Numbered from the stretch's first letter, positions 1 to 6,849 are shown. The stretch: DNA of 8,690 nucleotides from CAYLOC01 sp964385195 (GCA_964385195.1 CAYLOC010000146.1:1-8690); one strand, 5' to 3'. Made by a program: numbers and translations. Notes: generated by a model not told the origin, from the sequence alone.

Positions 1-378
1 CATAGCTGCTGGGCGGTCGTTACCGGGCGAGCCGAAGTTGCCCTGGCCGGCCACGAGCGGGGCCCGCATCACCCACGGCTGGCTGAGACGCACCAACGTG
101 TCGTAGATGGCACTGTCACCGTGGGGGTGGTACTGCCCCATCACGTCGCCGACGACGCGGGAGCACTTGGAGAAGCCGCGGTCGGGCCGGTACCCCCCGT
201 CGTACATCGCGTAGAGAACCCTGCGGTGGACCGGCTTCAAGCCGTCACGGACGTCGGGCAGGGCGCGGCCGACGATGACCGCCATCGCGTAGTCGATGTA
301 GGCGCGCTGCATCTCGGCCTGCAGTTCGACCGGCTCGATGTGGCCGCCCGGATCCGGGGTGGTGGTGTCGTCAGTCAC
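1..378 (-). CDS. gyrA: DNA gyrase subunit A, N-terminal part (runs off the window)
   Basis: GyrA is the breakage-reunion subunit of the A2B2 gyrase, which introduces negative supercoils using ATP hydrolysed by GyrB. Only the first 126 codons are present and the frame is open to the window edge. Visible landmarks are the winged-helix start with AYIDYAMAVIVGRALPDVRD (about residues 26-45), LKPVHRRVLYAM (47-58), and the quinolone-resistance loop YHPHGDSAIYDT (83-94). The last residues are GQGNFGS (111-117) and PAAM (123-126), so the catalytic tyrosine expected in the RYTE motif lies about two residues beyond the edge. The start is GTG at 378, with AGAAGGG (387-393) eight bases upstream. It follows gyrB by 37 bases without a visible terminator, so the two are co-transcribed. 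Position 89 is Ser and 93 is Asp, matching E. coli Ser83 and Asp87. Identity is certain; only the length is incomplete. Confidence 0.97.
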   Translation of the reverse strand, partial: MTDDTTTPDPGGHIEPVELQAEMQRAYIDYAMAVIVGRALPDVRDGLKPVHRRVLYAMYDGGYRPDRGFSKCSRVVGDVMGQYHPHGDSAIYDTLVRLSQPWVMRAPLVAGQGNFGSPGNDRPAAM

Positions 379-415
379 GTAGTGGGCCCTTCTCGGTGCC
401 TGGTGTGGTGGTCAG

Positions 416-2557
416 CTAGATGTCGAGGAACCGGACGTCCTTGGCGTTGCGTTGGATGAAGGACCGACGCTGCTCGACGTCCTCCCCCATCAGGATCGAG
501 AAGATCTCATCCGCCTGTGCCGCATCGTCGAGGGACACCTGCATCAGCAGCCGGTGCGCGGGGTCCATCGTGGTGTCCCATAGCTCCTCGGGGTTCATCT
601 CACCAAGACCCTTGTACCGCTGGACTGCGTTGTCCTTCGGCAACCGCTTGCCCGCCTCGCGGCCGGCCGCGAGGAGCCGGTCCCGTTCGGCGTCGCTGTA
701 GGCGAACTCGTGGGGGTACGGGTTGCTCCACTTCAGCCGGTACAGCGGCGGCCGGGCGAGGTAGACGAACCCACGGTCCACCAGCGGCTTCATGAACCGG
801 AACAGCAGCGTCAACAAGAGCGTCTGGATGTGGTGGCCGTCAACATCGGCGTCGGCCATCATGATGATCTTGTGGTACCGCAGCTTGTCGATGTCGAAGT
901 CGTCTTGTACGCCGGTGCCGAGCGCGGAGATGATCGCCTGCACCTCCTGGTTGGAGAGCACGCGGTCGATACGCGCCTTCTCGACGTTGAGGATCTTCCC
1001 CCGGATCGGCAGGATCGCCTGGATCCTGGGGTCGCGCCCGCCCTTGGCCGACCCGCCGGCGGAGTCGCCCTCGACGATGAACAGCTCACACTCGTCGGGG
1101 TTCGTGGACTGACAGTCCGACAGCTTCCCCGGGAGGCCGCCGCCACCGAGCAGCCCTTTCCGGTTGCGGGCAAGGTCACGCGCCTTGCGCGCGGCCACCC
1201 GCGCGGTCGCGGCCGCGATCGCCTTCCGGACGATGTCCTTGCCGATGCCGGGGTTCTTCTCCAGCCACTCTCCCAGCCGGTCGTTGACCACCTTCTGCAC
1301 GAACGACCGGGCCTCGGTGTTGCCGAGCTTGGTCTTGGTCTGTCCCTCGAACTGCGGCTCCAGCAGCTTCACCGACAAGATCGCGGTCAATCCCTCGCGG
1401 ATGTCGTCGCCGGAGAGCCGGTCCTCCTTCTTCTTGACCATCCCCCACTCCTCGGCCCAGTGGTTGACCGTCGAGGTCAGGGCCGCACGGAACCCCTCCT
1501 CATGGGAGCCGCCTTCGTGGGTGTTGATGGCGTTGGCGAACGTGTGGACCGACTCGGTGAACGACGCGTTCCACTGCATCGCGATCTCCAGGCTCAGCCC
1601 GGCGTCGTCGTCGGCGAACTCGAAGTCGATCACCTCGGGGTTGATCGGTGTCTTGGTCTTGTTCAGGTGCTCGACGAAGTCGACCAATCCCCGTTCGTAC
1701 AAGAAGCTACGCCGGAGCCCTCCGGCGCTGGGCTGCTCCACGTCGCCCTGCACGCCCTCGGTCGCCTCGGTGCTCCCAGGGTCGGTCGCCACCGCCTCGG
1801 CGACCGTGTCGGCGGCGGGTCGTTCGTCGGTGACAACGATCTCCAGGCCCTTGTTCAAAAACGCCATCTCCCGCAGCCGGGAGGCGATCGTCTCGAAGTT
1901 GAAGTCGACGCTTTCGAAGATGTCCTTGGCCGGCCAGAACGTGATCGTGGTGCCGGTGCGGTCGGTCTCCTCGTGCTGTTTCAGGTCCGCGTCGGGGACC
2001 CCGTAGGTGAACGACTGGGTCCAGCGGTACCCGGAGTTGCACACCTCGACCTCGAACCGCTCACTGAGGGCGTTGACCACCGAGCTGCCGACGCCGTGGA
2101 GGCCGCCGGACACCTTGTATCCGCCGCCGCCGAACTTTCCGCCGGCGTGCAACTCCGTCAGCACCAGCGTCACCGCCGGAACCCCTTCAGTGGGGTGTAC
2201 GCCGGTGGGGATCCCGCGGCCGTTGTCGACCACCCGCACTCCGCCGTCGGCCAGCAGCGTGACGTCGACCCGGTCGCAGTACCCGGCCAGCGCCTCGTCG
2301 ACGGAGTTGTCGACGATCTCCTGCACCAGCTGGTGCAGGCCCCGCTCACCGGTGGAGCCGATATACATGCCCGGACGCTTACGGACGGCCTCCAGGCCCT
2401 CCAGCACGGTGATATCGGAGGCCTCGTAGGAGACCGTGAGGGAGCCGTTGGCGGATTGCTGCATCGGTCCTGCGGTAGCGGCCTGATCGTCAGTGGAGGT
2501 CTCGGGGTCGGTCGGGATGCTGGAGTCACGGGTCATCAGGTCGTCATGGGCGGTCAC
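416..2557 (-). CDS. gyrB: DNA gyrase subunit B
   Basis: This is the ATPase and TOPRIM subunit of DNA gyrase, 713 residues, within the usual range for the short (actinobacterial) form. The order is: a variable N-terminal extension (1-45); a GHKL ATPase domain with EIVDNSVDEAL (80-90; Glu80 the expected general base, Asn84 Mg-binding), DNGRGIP (111-117) and the lid GGLHGVGSS (151-159); a transducer domain with QTKTKLGN (406-413; Lys408 the expected ATP-sensing lysine); and a TOPRIM domain with EGDSAGGSAKGGRD (496-509) and the DADVDG metal site (569-574). The C-terminus has QRYKGLGEM (646-654) and ends in RFLDI. An acidic, low-complexity insert of about 35 residues (246-281) sits in the transducer domain, at a place where mycobacterial GyrB also carries extra sequence. 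The start is GTG at 2557, supported by GGAGG at 2566-2570. An in-frame ATG at codon 8 is a weaker alternative. It has its own likely promoter and a long leader. Confidence 0.98.
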   Translation of the reverse strand: MTAHDDLMTRDSSIPTDPETSTDDQAATAGPMQQSANGSLTVSYEASDITVLEGLEAVRKRPGMYIGSTGERGLHQLVQEIVDNSVDEALAGYCDRVDVTLLADGGVRVVDNGRGIPTGVHPTEGVPAVTLVLTELHAGGKFGGGGYKVSGGLHGVGSSVVNALSERFEVEVCNSGYRWTQSFTYGVPDADLKQHEETDRTGTTITFWPAKDIFESVDFNFETIASRLREMAFLNKGLEIVVTDERPAADTVAEAVATDPGSTEATEGVQGDVEQPSAGGLRRSFLYERGLVDFVEHLNKTKTPINPEVIDFEFADDDAGLSLEIAMQWNASFTESVHTFANAINTHEGGSHEEGFRAALTSTVNHWAEEWGMVKKKEDRLSGDDIREGLTAILSVKLLEPQFEGQTKTKLGNTEARSFVQKVVNDRLGEWLEKNPGIGKDIVRKAIAAATARVAARKARDLARNRKGLLGGGGLPGKLSDCQSTNPDECELFIVEGDSAGGSAKGGRDPRIQAILPIRGKILNVEKARIDRVLSNQEVQAIISALGTGVQDDFDIDKLRYHKIIMMADADVDGHHIQTLLLTLLFRFMKPLVDRGFVYLARPPLYRLKWSNPYPHEFAYSDAERDRLLAAGREAGKRLPKDNAVQRYKGLGEMNPEELWDTTMDPAHRLLMQVSLDDAAQADEIFSILMGEDVEQRRSFIQRNAKDVRFLDI

Positions 2558-2565
2558 GCAGTAGA

Positions 2566-2570
2566 CCTCC
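2566..2570 (-). promoter_or_regulatory. gyrB ribosome binding site
   Basis: On the minus strand the sequence reads GGAGG, eight bases before the GTG at 2557, and decides that start over the in-frame ATG at codon 8. It overlaps a short inverted repeat GACCT-GG-AGGTC (2564-2575). The loop of that repeat is too small to make a convincing occluding hairpin. Confidence 0.8.
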
Positions 2571-2582
2571 AGGTCATCACCG

Positions 2583-2600
2583 GCCCGTCGTCTGACGGGC
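2583..2600 (-). promoter_or_regulatory. Hairpin 1 in the gyrB leader
   Basis: This is a perfect 7-bp inverted repeat, GCCCGTC on one arm and GACGGGC on the other, with a 4-base loop. It ends 26 bases before the gyrB start, just upstream of the ribosome binding site. No T-run follows, so it is not a classic intrinsic terminator. It may affect mRNA stability or translation of gyrB; the role is inferred only from position. Confidence 0.5.
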
Positions 2601-2602
2601 GG

Positions 2603-2633
2603 GGAGCCATCGCCGCTGCGGCGTGCCGGCTCC
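2603..2633 (-). promoter_or_regulatory. Hairpin 2 in the gyrB leader
   Basis: A two-part inverted repeat: an outer 6-bp stem GGAGCC/GGCTCC encloses an inner 5-bp stem CGCCG-ctg-CGGCG, separated by a small asymmetric internal loop (2 and 4 bases). It lies two bases from hairpin 1, so the pair forms a compact structured block directly in front of the gyrB ribosome binding site. Function unknown; chance pairing in GC-rich DNA is possible. Confidence 0.4.
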
Positions 2634-2750
2634 TCGTCAGCACGGAGGCCGCCGGATCAGGTGCTCGCGTCCTGCCTGGTCCACCGCCCCTCACACACCC
2701 GCCACGGCGGTGTAGGACGGCACGCTACTGCGGCCTCTCTTTCCACTCTC

Positions 2751-2756
2751 ATTATA
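2751..2756 (-). promoter_or_regulatory. Probable -10 element of the gyrB promoter
   Basis: On the minus strand this is an exact TATAAT, rare in DNA this GC-rich, placed 52 bases after the dciA stop and upstream of gyrB. No good -35 hexamer is found 16-18 bases upstream; the nearest TTG-like element (TTGGAC) is only 11 bases away. Many actinobacterial housekeeping promoters have a recognisable -10 and a poor -35, so this is acceptable. Transcription would begin near 2744, giving a leader of about 187 nt. Confidence 0.6.
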
Positions 2757-2784
2757 GGTGACCAAGCGTCCAAACACGGCATCG

Positions 2785-2810
2785 GAGCGGCCCGGAGGGC
2801 CGCCCCGCTC
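2785..2810 (-). terminator. GC-rich hairpin after dciA, possible weak terminator
   Basis: The stem GCGGCCC/GGGCCGC is perfect (7 bp, 3-base loop, 2787-2803). An alternative outer pairing GAGCGG/CCGCTC (2785-2790 with 2805-2810) is also possible. It overlaps the last bases of the dciA stop codon region and precedes the gyrB -10. There is no T-run, so termination is uncertain. It could instead protect the 3' end of the upstream transcript. Confidence 0.35.
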
Positions 2811-3357
2811 ACCCGTAGGTGTCGCGTGGTCCGCGCCCTCCGGAGACGGTGCGCGGGCCCTTTCGCCAGGACGGCCCGGAGGGCCCGCTGACGTCGATCC
2901 GAAGCACCGTCCCGTCGCCAAGCTCCGCGTTCAGGCGAGCCACCAGGTTCGGGGCGAGGAGCCGCAGTTGCGTCGCCCACGACGTGGAGTCGGCTTGCAC
3001 CTGCAACCGCTGGTCGCGGTAGCTGTACGGCGTGGTGTGCGCGGCCACCTGTGGACCGACGATCTGACCCCACCGCGCGAAGACCCCGTGTACCGCCACA
3101 TCGGTGCTCCACCCGCTGTCCTCCACCAGCCGGCTCACGGCCTGCCCGACCGGCTCGGGGTCCCGGCTGTCCGGGTGGGCCCCGGACAGGGTCGGTTCGG
3201 GGCGCCGGTGTCCGGTACGCCGACGGGTAGGAGCGGGACGTGTTGCGGACCCACGCAGCCGCTCGGCCACCGACCGGGCCGCCTCCAGGCCGGTCGGATC
3301 GTGGGTACTGGCGTCGCCGCCGGGCTGCTCCGCCGCGGACGGCTCCTGCTCAGGCAC
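2809..3357 (-). CDS. dciA: DUF721 protein, DciA-type replicative helicase loader
   Basis: This 182-residue protein belongs to the DUF721 family, which includes mycobacterial DciA, a partner of the replicative helicase DnaB in bacteria that lack DnaC or DnaI. The conserved domain spans about residues 69-156 and includes ARWGQIVGPQVAAHT (94-108) and the STSWATQLRLLAPNL stretch (124-138). The N-terminal 65 residues are polar, Pro/Arg/Glu-rich and probably disordered. The C-terminal tail (157-182) is Gly/Pro/Ser/Arg-rich. The GTG start at 3357 lies inside the end of recF and overlaps it by 8 bases. A strong GGGGAGG (3364-3370) stands six bases upstream, so translation is likely coupled to recF. 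Position between recF and gyrB is the classical one for this family in actinobacteria. Family assignment is firm; the helicase-loading role is inferred from relatives. Confidence 0.9.
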   Translation of the reverse strand: MPEQEPSAAEQPGGDASTHDPTGLEAARSVAERLRGSATRPAPTRRRTGHRRPEPTLSGAHPDSRDPEPVGQAVSRLVEDSGWSTDVAVHGVFARWGQIVGPQVAAHTTPYSYRDQRLQVQADSTSWATQLRLLAPNLVARLNAELGDGTVLRIDVSGPSGPSWRKGPRTVSGGRGPRDTYG

Positions 3358-4474
3358 GGGTGACCTCCCCTCGCCGTACCTCGAACCGCTGGCCGACCAA
3401 CTCAGCGGGTACGTCGTCGGGCACCGCGGCGGTCACCAGCACCTGTTCACACCCGGCCACCTGTTCGGCCAGCCGGGAGCGCCGAGTGTCGTCGAGCTCG
3501 GCGAAGACGTCGTCGAGGATCAACACCGGGTCATCACCGTCGGACCGCATCAGGTCGAACGCCGCCAGCCGCAGCCCCAGTGCCAGCGACCACGACTCGC
3601 CGTGGCTGGCGTAGCCCTTGGCCGGGAGGTCACCAAGGGAGAGCAGGAGGTCATCGCGATGCGGCCCGACCAGCGTGATGCCGCGGTCCAGCTCCTCTTC
3701 GCGTCGGGCGTGCAGGGCCTCCAGCAGTACATCGGCGAGCTCGAACCGGTCGGTGCGCTCGTCCAGTTCCGTGGAGGACCGGTAAGCAAGCGCCGCTGAC
3801 CCGCCGGCGTCGTCACCACGCCTGCTGACCGTGGCGTAGTGCCTGGCGGTGACCGGCTGTAGCGCGGCAACCAGCGCCAGGCGTTCGGCCAGGATCTCCC
3901 CACCGGTGCGGGCCAGGTGTGCGTCCCAGGCGTCCAGCGTGGACACGGTGCCTGCGCGGCCACCTCTCCCCGCTGTCTTCAGCAGCGTGTTGCGCTGCCT
4001 CAGCACCCGGTCATAGTCCGCGCGGAGGCCGGCGTACTTCGGCCGCCGTGCCACCAGCAGGTCGTCGAGGAACCTGCGTCGCTCGCCGGGATCGCCCTTG
4101 ACCAGGCCGAGATCGGTCGGCGAGAACAGCACGGTGCGCACCACGCCCAGCACATCGCGAGCCCGGGTGAGCTGGCCCCGGTTCAGCCGGGCGCGGTTGC
4201 TGCGACCAGGGTTGATCTCGATCTCCACCAGCGCTTCGCGGTGGTCACGCTGGGCGGTGACCCGTACGACGGCCCGTTCGGCCCCGTGCCGTACCAGCGG
4301 CTGGTCGGTCGCGACCCGGTGTGACCCGCCGGTCGCGGCATAGTCCACCGCCTCGACCAGGTTCGTCTTGCCCTCGCCGTTCGGCCCCAGGAACGCGACC
4401 GGACCGGCGGGCAAGGCGAGGTCCACCGCGGGATAGGACCGGAAGTCCACCAGCGACAGCGAGGAGACGTACAC
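3350..4474 (-). CDS. recF: DNA replication and repair protein RecF
   Basis: RecF is an SMC-like ATPase that binds single-strand/double-strand junctions and, with RecO and RecR, helps load RecA at gaps. The 374 residues match the family length. Walker A is GPNGEGKTN (30-38). The ABC-type signature is SHGESWSLALGLRLA (290-304) and Walker B is PVLILDDVFAELD (316-328). Other family landmarks are the start YVSSLSLVDFRSY (2-14), RRFLDDLL (133-140) and GPHRDDL (270-276). The start is GTG at 4474, chosen because the family begins at this point. Its ribosome binding site is weak, and the gnd stop codon is only nine bases upstream, so translational coupling to gnd is plausible. The gene's end overlaps dciA by 8 bases. 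Nothing is truncated or missing. Confidence 0.97.
   Translation of the reverse strand: MYVSSLSLVDFRSYPAVDLALPAGPVAFLGPNGEGKTNLVEAVDYAATGGSHRVATDQPLVRHGAERAVVRVTAQRDHREALVEIEINPGRSNRARLNRGQLTRARDVLGVVRTVLFSPTDLGLVKGDPGERRRFLDDLLVARRPKYAGLRADYDRVLRQRNTLLKTAGRGGRAGTVSTLDAWDAHLARTGGEILAERLALVAALQPVTARHYATVSRRGDDAGGSAALAYRSSTELDERTDRFELADVLLEALHARREEELDRGITLVGPHRDDLLLSLGDLPAKGYASHGESWSLALGLRLAAFDLMRSDGDDPVLILDDVFAELDDTRRSRLAEQVAGCEQVLVTAAVPDDVPAELVGQRFEVRRGEVTRA
3364..3370 (-). promoter_or_regulatory. dciA ribosome binding site inside recF
   Basis: GGGGAGG on the minus strand lies within the last codons of recF, six bases before the GTG at 3357. It supports both the GTG start and the 8-base recF/dciA overlap. 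Confidence 0.75.
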
Positions 4475-4483
4475 CGGGCCCGG

Positions 4484-5386
4484 CTAACCGTCCCCGGGCT
4501 GTCCCGCGGCGTCCTCGGTCCGCATCGCGTGGCCGCCGAACTGGTTCCGCATCGCGGCGATCGCCTTCATCGCCGGTGAGTCGCTTTGCTGGGACTGGAA
4601 CCGTGCGTACAACGCCGCGGAGATCGCATGCATGGGCACCCCGTTGTCGATCGCTGCCTCGACCGTCCATCGTCCCTCACCGGAGTCGGCGGCGTACCCC
4701 GCGATCTCTTCCAGATGCTGATCCTCATCCAGTGCCGCGACCAGGAGGTCCAGCAACCAGGAACGGATCACGGTCCCGCTGCGCCAGGACCGGAACACCT
4801 CGGCCACGTTGTCCACGAGATCGACCTTCTCCAGCAGCTCCCAGCCCTCGGCGTAGGCCTGCATCACGCCGTACTCGATCCCGTTGTGCACCATCTTGGC
4901 GAAGTGACCCGCGCCGACCCCGCCGGCGTGCACGAAACCGAACTCACCAGGCGGCTTCAACGCGTCGAACAGCGGCTGCACGATCGCGACGTGCCTGCTC
5001 TCCCCACCGCACATCAGCGCATAGCCATACTCCTGACCCCACACGCCTCCAGAGACGCCGCAGTCGACGAACCCGATGTTCTTCTCCGCGAGCAGTTCGG
5101 CGTGCACCGCGTCGTCGGTCCACCGGGAGTTTCCGCCGTCGACGACCACGTCCCCCTCACCGAGGAGGTCCCCGAGCGCGGTGATGGTCTCCTTCGTCGG
5201 TGCGCCGGCCGGGACCATGACCCACACCGCGCGCGGCCGCGGCAGCGCTGCCACCAGTTCGTCGAGGCTGGAGACGTCGGAGACGTCGGGGTTCTGGTCA
5301 TAGCCCACAACCGTGTGACCAGCCTCCCGCAGCCGGGTGCGCATGTTCCCGCCCATCTTGCCGAGCCCGATGAGTCCGAGATCCAT
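4484..5386 (-). CDS. gnd: 6-phosphogluconate dehydrogenase (decarboxylating), short NAD-type
   Basis: The enzyme oxidises and decarboxylates 6-phosphogluconate to ribulose 5-phosphate in the pentose phosphate pathway. At 300 residues it is the short form, not the roughly 470-residue NADP enzyme. The Rossmann motif is GLIGLGKMGGNM (4-15). Asp30 at the end of the second strand (VVGYDQNP, 26-33) is the acidic residue expected to favour NAD over NADP. Substrate and catalytic motifs are VDGGNSRWTDD (82-92), GVSGGVWGQEYG (110-121) and HFAKMVHNGIEYG (161-173), with Lys164, Asn168 and Glu171 in the expected catalytic positions. The C-terminal part has SGEGRWTVEAAIDNGVP (235-251) and NQFGGH (281-286). 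The ATG at 5386 has AGGAAGGA (5393-5400) six bases upstream. It sits 38 bases after dnaN and 9 bases before recF, a placement seen in other actinobacteria. NAD preference is inferred, not shown. Confidence 0.94.
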   Translation of the reverse strand: MDLGLIGLGKMGGNMRTRLREAGHTVVGYDQNPDVSDVSSLDELVAALPRPRAVWVMVPAGAPTKETITALGDLLGEGDVVVDGGNSRWTDDAVHAELLAEKNIGFVDCGVSGGVWGQEYGYALMCGGESRHVAIVQPLFDALKPPGEFGFVHAGGVGAGHFAKMVHNGIEYGVMQAYAEGWELLEKVDLVDNVAEVFRSWRSGTVIRSWLLDLLVAALDEDQHLEEIAGYAADSGEGRWTVEAAIDNGVPMHAISAALYARFQSQQSDSPAMKAIAAMRNQFGGHAMRTEDAAGQPGDG

Positions 5387-5424
5387 AGCCGGTCCTTCCT
5401 GGTCGTGGTGGGTGAGGGCGCTCC

Positions 5425-6573
5425 TCAGTCCTGCATCCGCAGCGGCATCAACAGGTACCGGAACGACAGGTCCGGATCGGCGTCCGGGCCCTCCATGGCA
5501 GCGAACGCGGCCGGACGCCCTGGTTGGGTCATCGCGATGTGTACGTGGGACCCGTCCAGCGCGCTGAGGCCGTCGAGCAGGTACGTCGGGTTGAAGCCGA
5601 TCGTGATGTCCTCCCCGGTCACCTCCGCGGCGATGCTCTCAATGCCCTGTGCCTCCTCGCCGTTGCCTGCTTCCATCGTCACCCCGCCGGAGACGAACGA
5701 CAACCGGATCGCGGTGTTCCGCCCGGCGACGAGCGCGACCCGACGTACCGACTCCAACAACGCGGCGGTCTCGGCGGTGGCGGTGACCTCGGAGGACTTC
5801 GGGAACAGCTGCCGGACGTTGGGGAACGAGCCGTCGATCATCCTGGTGGTGGTACGCCGGGCGGCGCCCCCGGAGGAGGAGTCGAACCCGATGAGGCCCT
5901 CGGTGCCGGAGCCGGTGGTGTCCAGGGCGATGTCGAGGTCACTGCCCGGCGGGAGGGCCTTGGACACGTCGCTGAGGACGCGGGCCGGCACGAGGGCGGA
6001 CGTGGTGAGGTCGGACTGGGCGGGCCGCCACTGCAGTTCCCGCATGCTCAGCCGGAACCGGTCGGTGGCCAGCAAAGTGAGGCCGGTGCCGTCGAACTCC
6101 AGCTTGACCCCGGTCAGGACCGGCAGCATGTCATCGCGGCCGGCCGCGGTCACGGCCTGCGCCACGGCGGCACTGAACTCATCGCCGTTCACCGTCCCGG
6201 CGACGGCGGGAAGCTCGGGAAGAGCCGGGTACTCCTCGACCGCCATCGTCTGCAGGCTGAACCGGGAGTTACCGCAGGTCAGCGTGACTTTTGAGCCGTC
6301 AAGTGTGACGTCGACCGGTTGCCTGGGCAGGGACCGGGCGATGTCGCCGAGGAGGCGGCCGGACACCAACACCTTGCCCTCGTCGGTGACCTCTGCCGAG
6401 ATCGTGTCGCGCGCCGAGGTCTCGTAGTCGAAACCGGAGAGGGTCACCCCGTCGGAGGACGCCTCCAGCAGGATCCCCGACAACTGTGGGGTCGTCCCGG
6501 GCCGGGTGGAGATACTCCGGGCGGTCCATCCCACCGCCTCGGCCCAGACGTCACGGTCAACGCGGAACTTCAC
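5425..6573 (-). CDS. dnaN: DNA polymerase III beta subunit (sliding clamp)
   Basis: DnaN is the ring-shaped dimeric clamp that tethers DNA polymerase III and other partners to DNA. The 382 residues divide into three similar domains, about 1-123, 128-250 and 252-382. Landmarks are the start MKFRVDRDVWAEAV, LATDRFRLSMREL (168-180), DGSFPNVRQLFP (247-258) and the C-terminal YLLMPLR (373-379), which forms part of the partner-binding pocket in this family. The reading frame stays open 41 codons further upstream, to an ATG at 6696. GTG at 6573 is chosen because homologues begin there and AGGAGGAA lies seven bases ahead. The gene follows the oriC region and is followed by gnd after 38 bases. I see no convincing promoter in the available upstream sequence, part of which is missing in the gap. 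Confidence 0.97.
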   Translation of the reverse strand: MKFRVDRDVWAEAVGWTARSISTRPGTTPQLSGILLEASSDGVTLSGFDYETSARDTISAEVTDEGKVLVSGRLLGDIARSLPRQPVDVTLDGSKVTLTCGNSRFSLQTMAVEEYPALPELPAVAGTVNGDEFSAAVAQAVTAAGRDDMLPVLTGVKLEFDGTGLTLLATDRFRLSMRELQWRPAQSDLTTSALVPARVLSDVSKALPPGSDLDIALDTTGSGTEGLIGFDSSSGGAARRTTTRMIDGSFPNVRQLFPKSSEVTATAETAALLESVRRVALVAGRNTAIRLSFVSGGVTMEAGNGEEAQGIESIAAEVTGEDITIGFNPTYLLDGLSALDGSHVHIAMTQPGRPAAFAAMEGPDADPDLSFRYLLMPLRMQD

Positions 6574-6580
6574 GTTCTGG

Positions 6581-6588
6581 TTCCTCCT
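6581..6588 (-). promoter_or_regulatory. dnaN ribosome binding site
   Basis: AGGAGGAA on the minus strand, seven bases before the GTG at 6573, is nearly a perfect anti-16S match. It fixes the dnaN start and excludes the longer open frame beginning at 6696. Confidence 0.85.
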
Positions 6589-6711
6589 GTCCGCAGGTCC
6601 TGGCCCCGGTGGGTTGCTCCCGTGATCCGTCCGGCCTCGTTGTGGCTGCGAGTCGGCCACGGCAGCGCCGGCCGCTCGTGTCGAGAATCTTGCCATGCGG
6701 TCGCTGGTACG

Positions 6712-6749
6712 ACAGTGGGAGGTCTAATGCTGGGAGGTCCAGTGCTGTC
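6712..6749. repeat. 15-bp tandem repeat running into the gap
   Basis: Two adjacent 15-bp units (6712-6726 and 6727-6741) share TGGGAGGTC at the same phase and match at 11 of 15 positions. A partial third copy (6742-6749) begins with the same TGCTG as the second unit before the sequence turns into N. If the phase is shifted, GGGAGGTCTAATGCT and GGGAGGTCCAGTGCT differ at only two of 15 bases. The array may continue inside the gap. Confidence 0.65.
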
Positions 6750-6849
6750 NNNNNNNNNNNNNNNNNNNNNNNNNNNNNNNNNNNNNNNNNNNNNNNNNNN
6801 NNNNNNNNNNNNNNNNNNNNNNNNNNNNNNNNNNNNNNNNNNNNNNNNN
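6750..6849. other. Assembly gap of 100 N inside the origin region
   Basis: Exactly 100 undetermined bases, the conventional placeholder for a gap of unknown size. The flanking genes dnaN and dnaA are expected neighbours in the same orientation, so the join is probably right. The real length and content of this part of oriC are unknown. Confidence 0.99.

Noticed and set aside
2637..2684. A 15-codon leader peptide (GTG start) in the gyrB leader, ending just before hairpin 2
   Set aside because: Its position is suggestive of attenuation, but there is no properly spaced ribosome binding site, no informative codon run and no terminator-like stem with T-run.
710..2761. Plus-strand open frame of 683 codons opposite gyrB
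   Set aside because: It is the antisense shadow of a long GC-rich gene. Its protein has no recognisable domain, and gyrB on the other strand is certain.
2657..3112. Minus-strand open frame of 151 codons spanning the dciA-gyrB intergenic region
   Set aside because: It overlaps most of dciA in another frame and covers the gyrB -10 element. No domain is recognisable.
4586..6427. Plus-strand open frame of 613 codons opposite gnd and dnaN
   Set aside because: It crosses two well-identified genes and their intergenic space, and its composition is that of an antisense frame, without any known motif.
6574..6696. Longer dnaN starting at the ATG at 6696
   Set aside because: The extra 41 residues do not look like clamp sequence. 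The near-perfect ribosome binding site and the homologous MKFRV start point to GTG at 6573.
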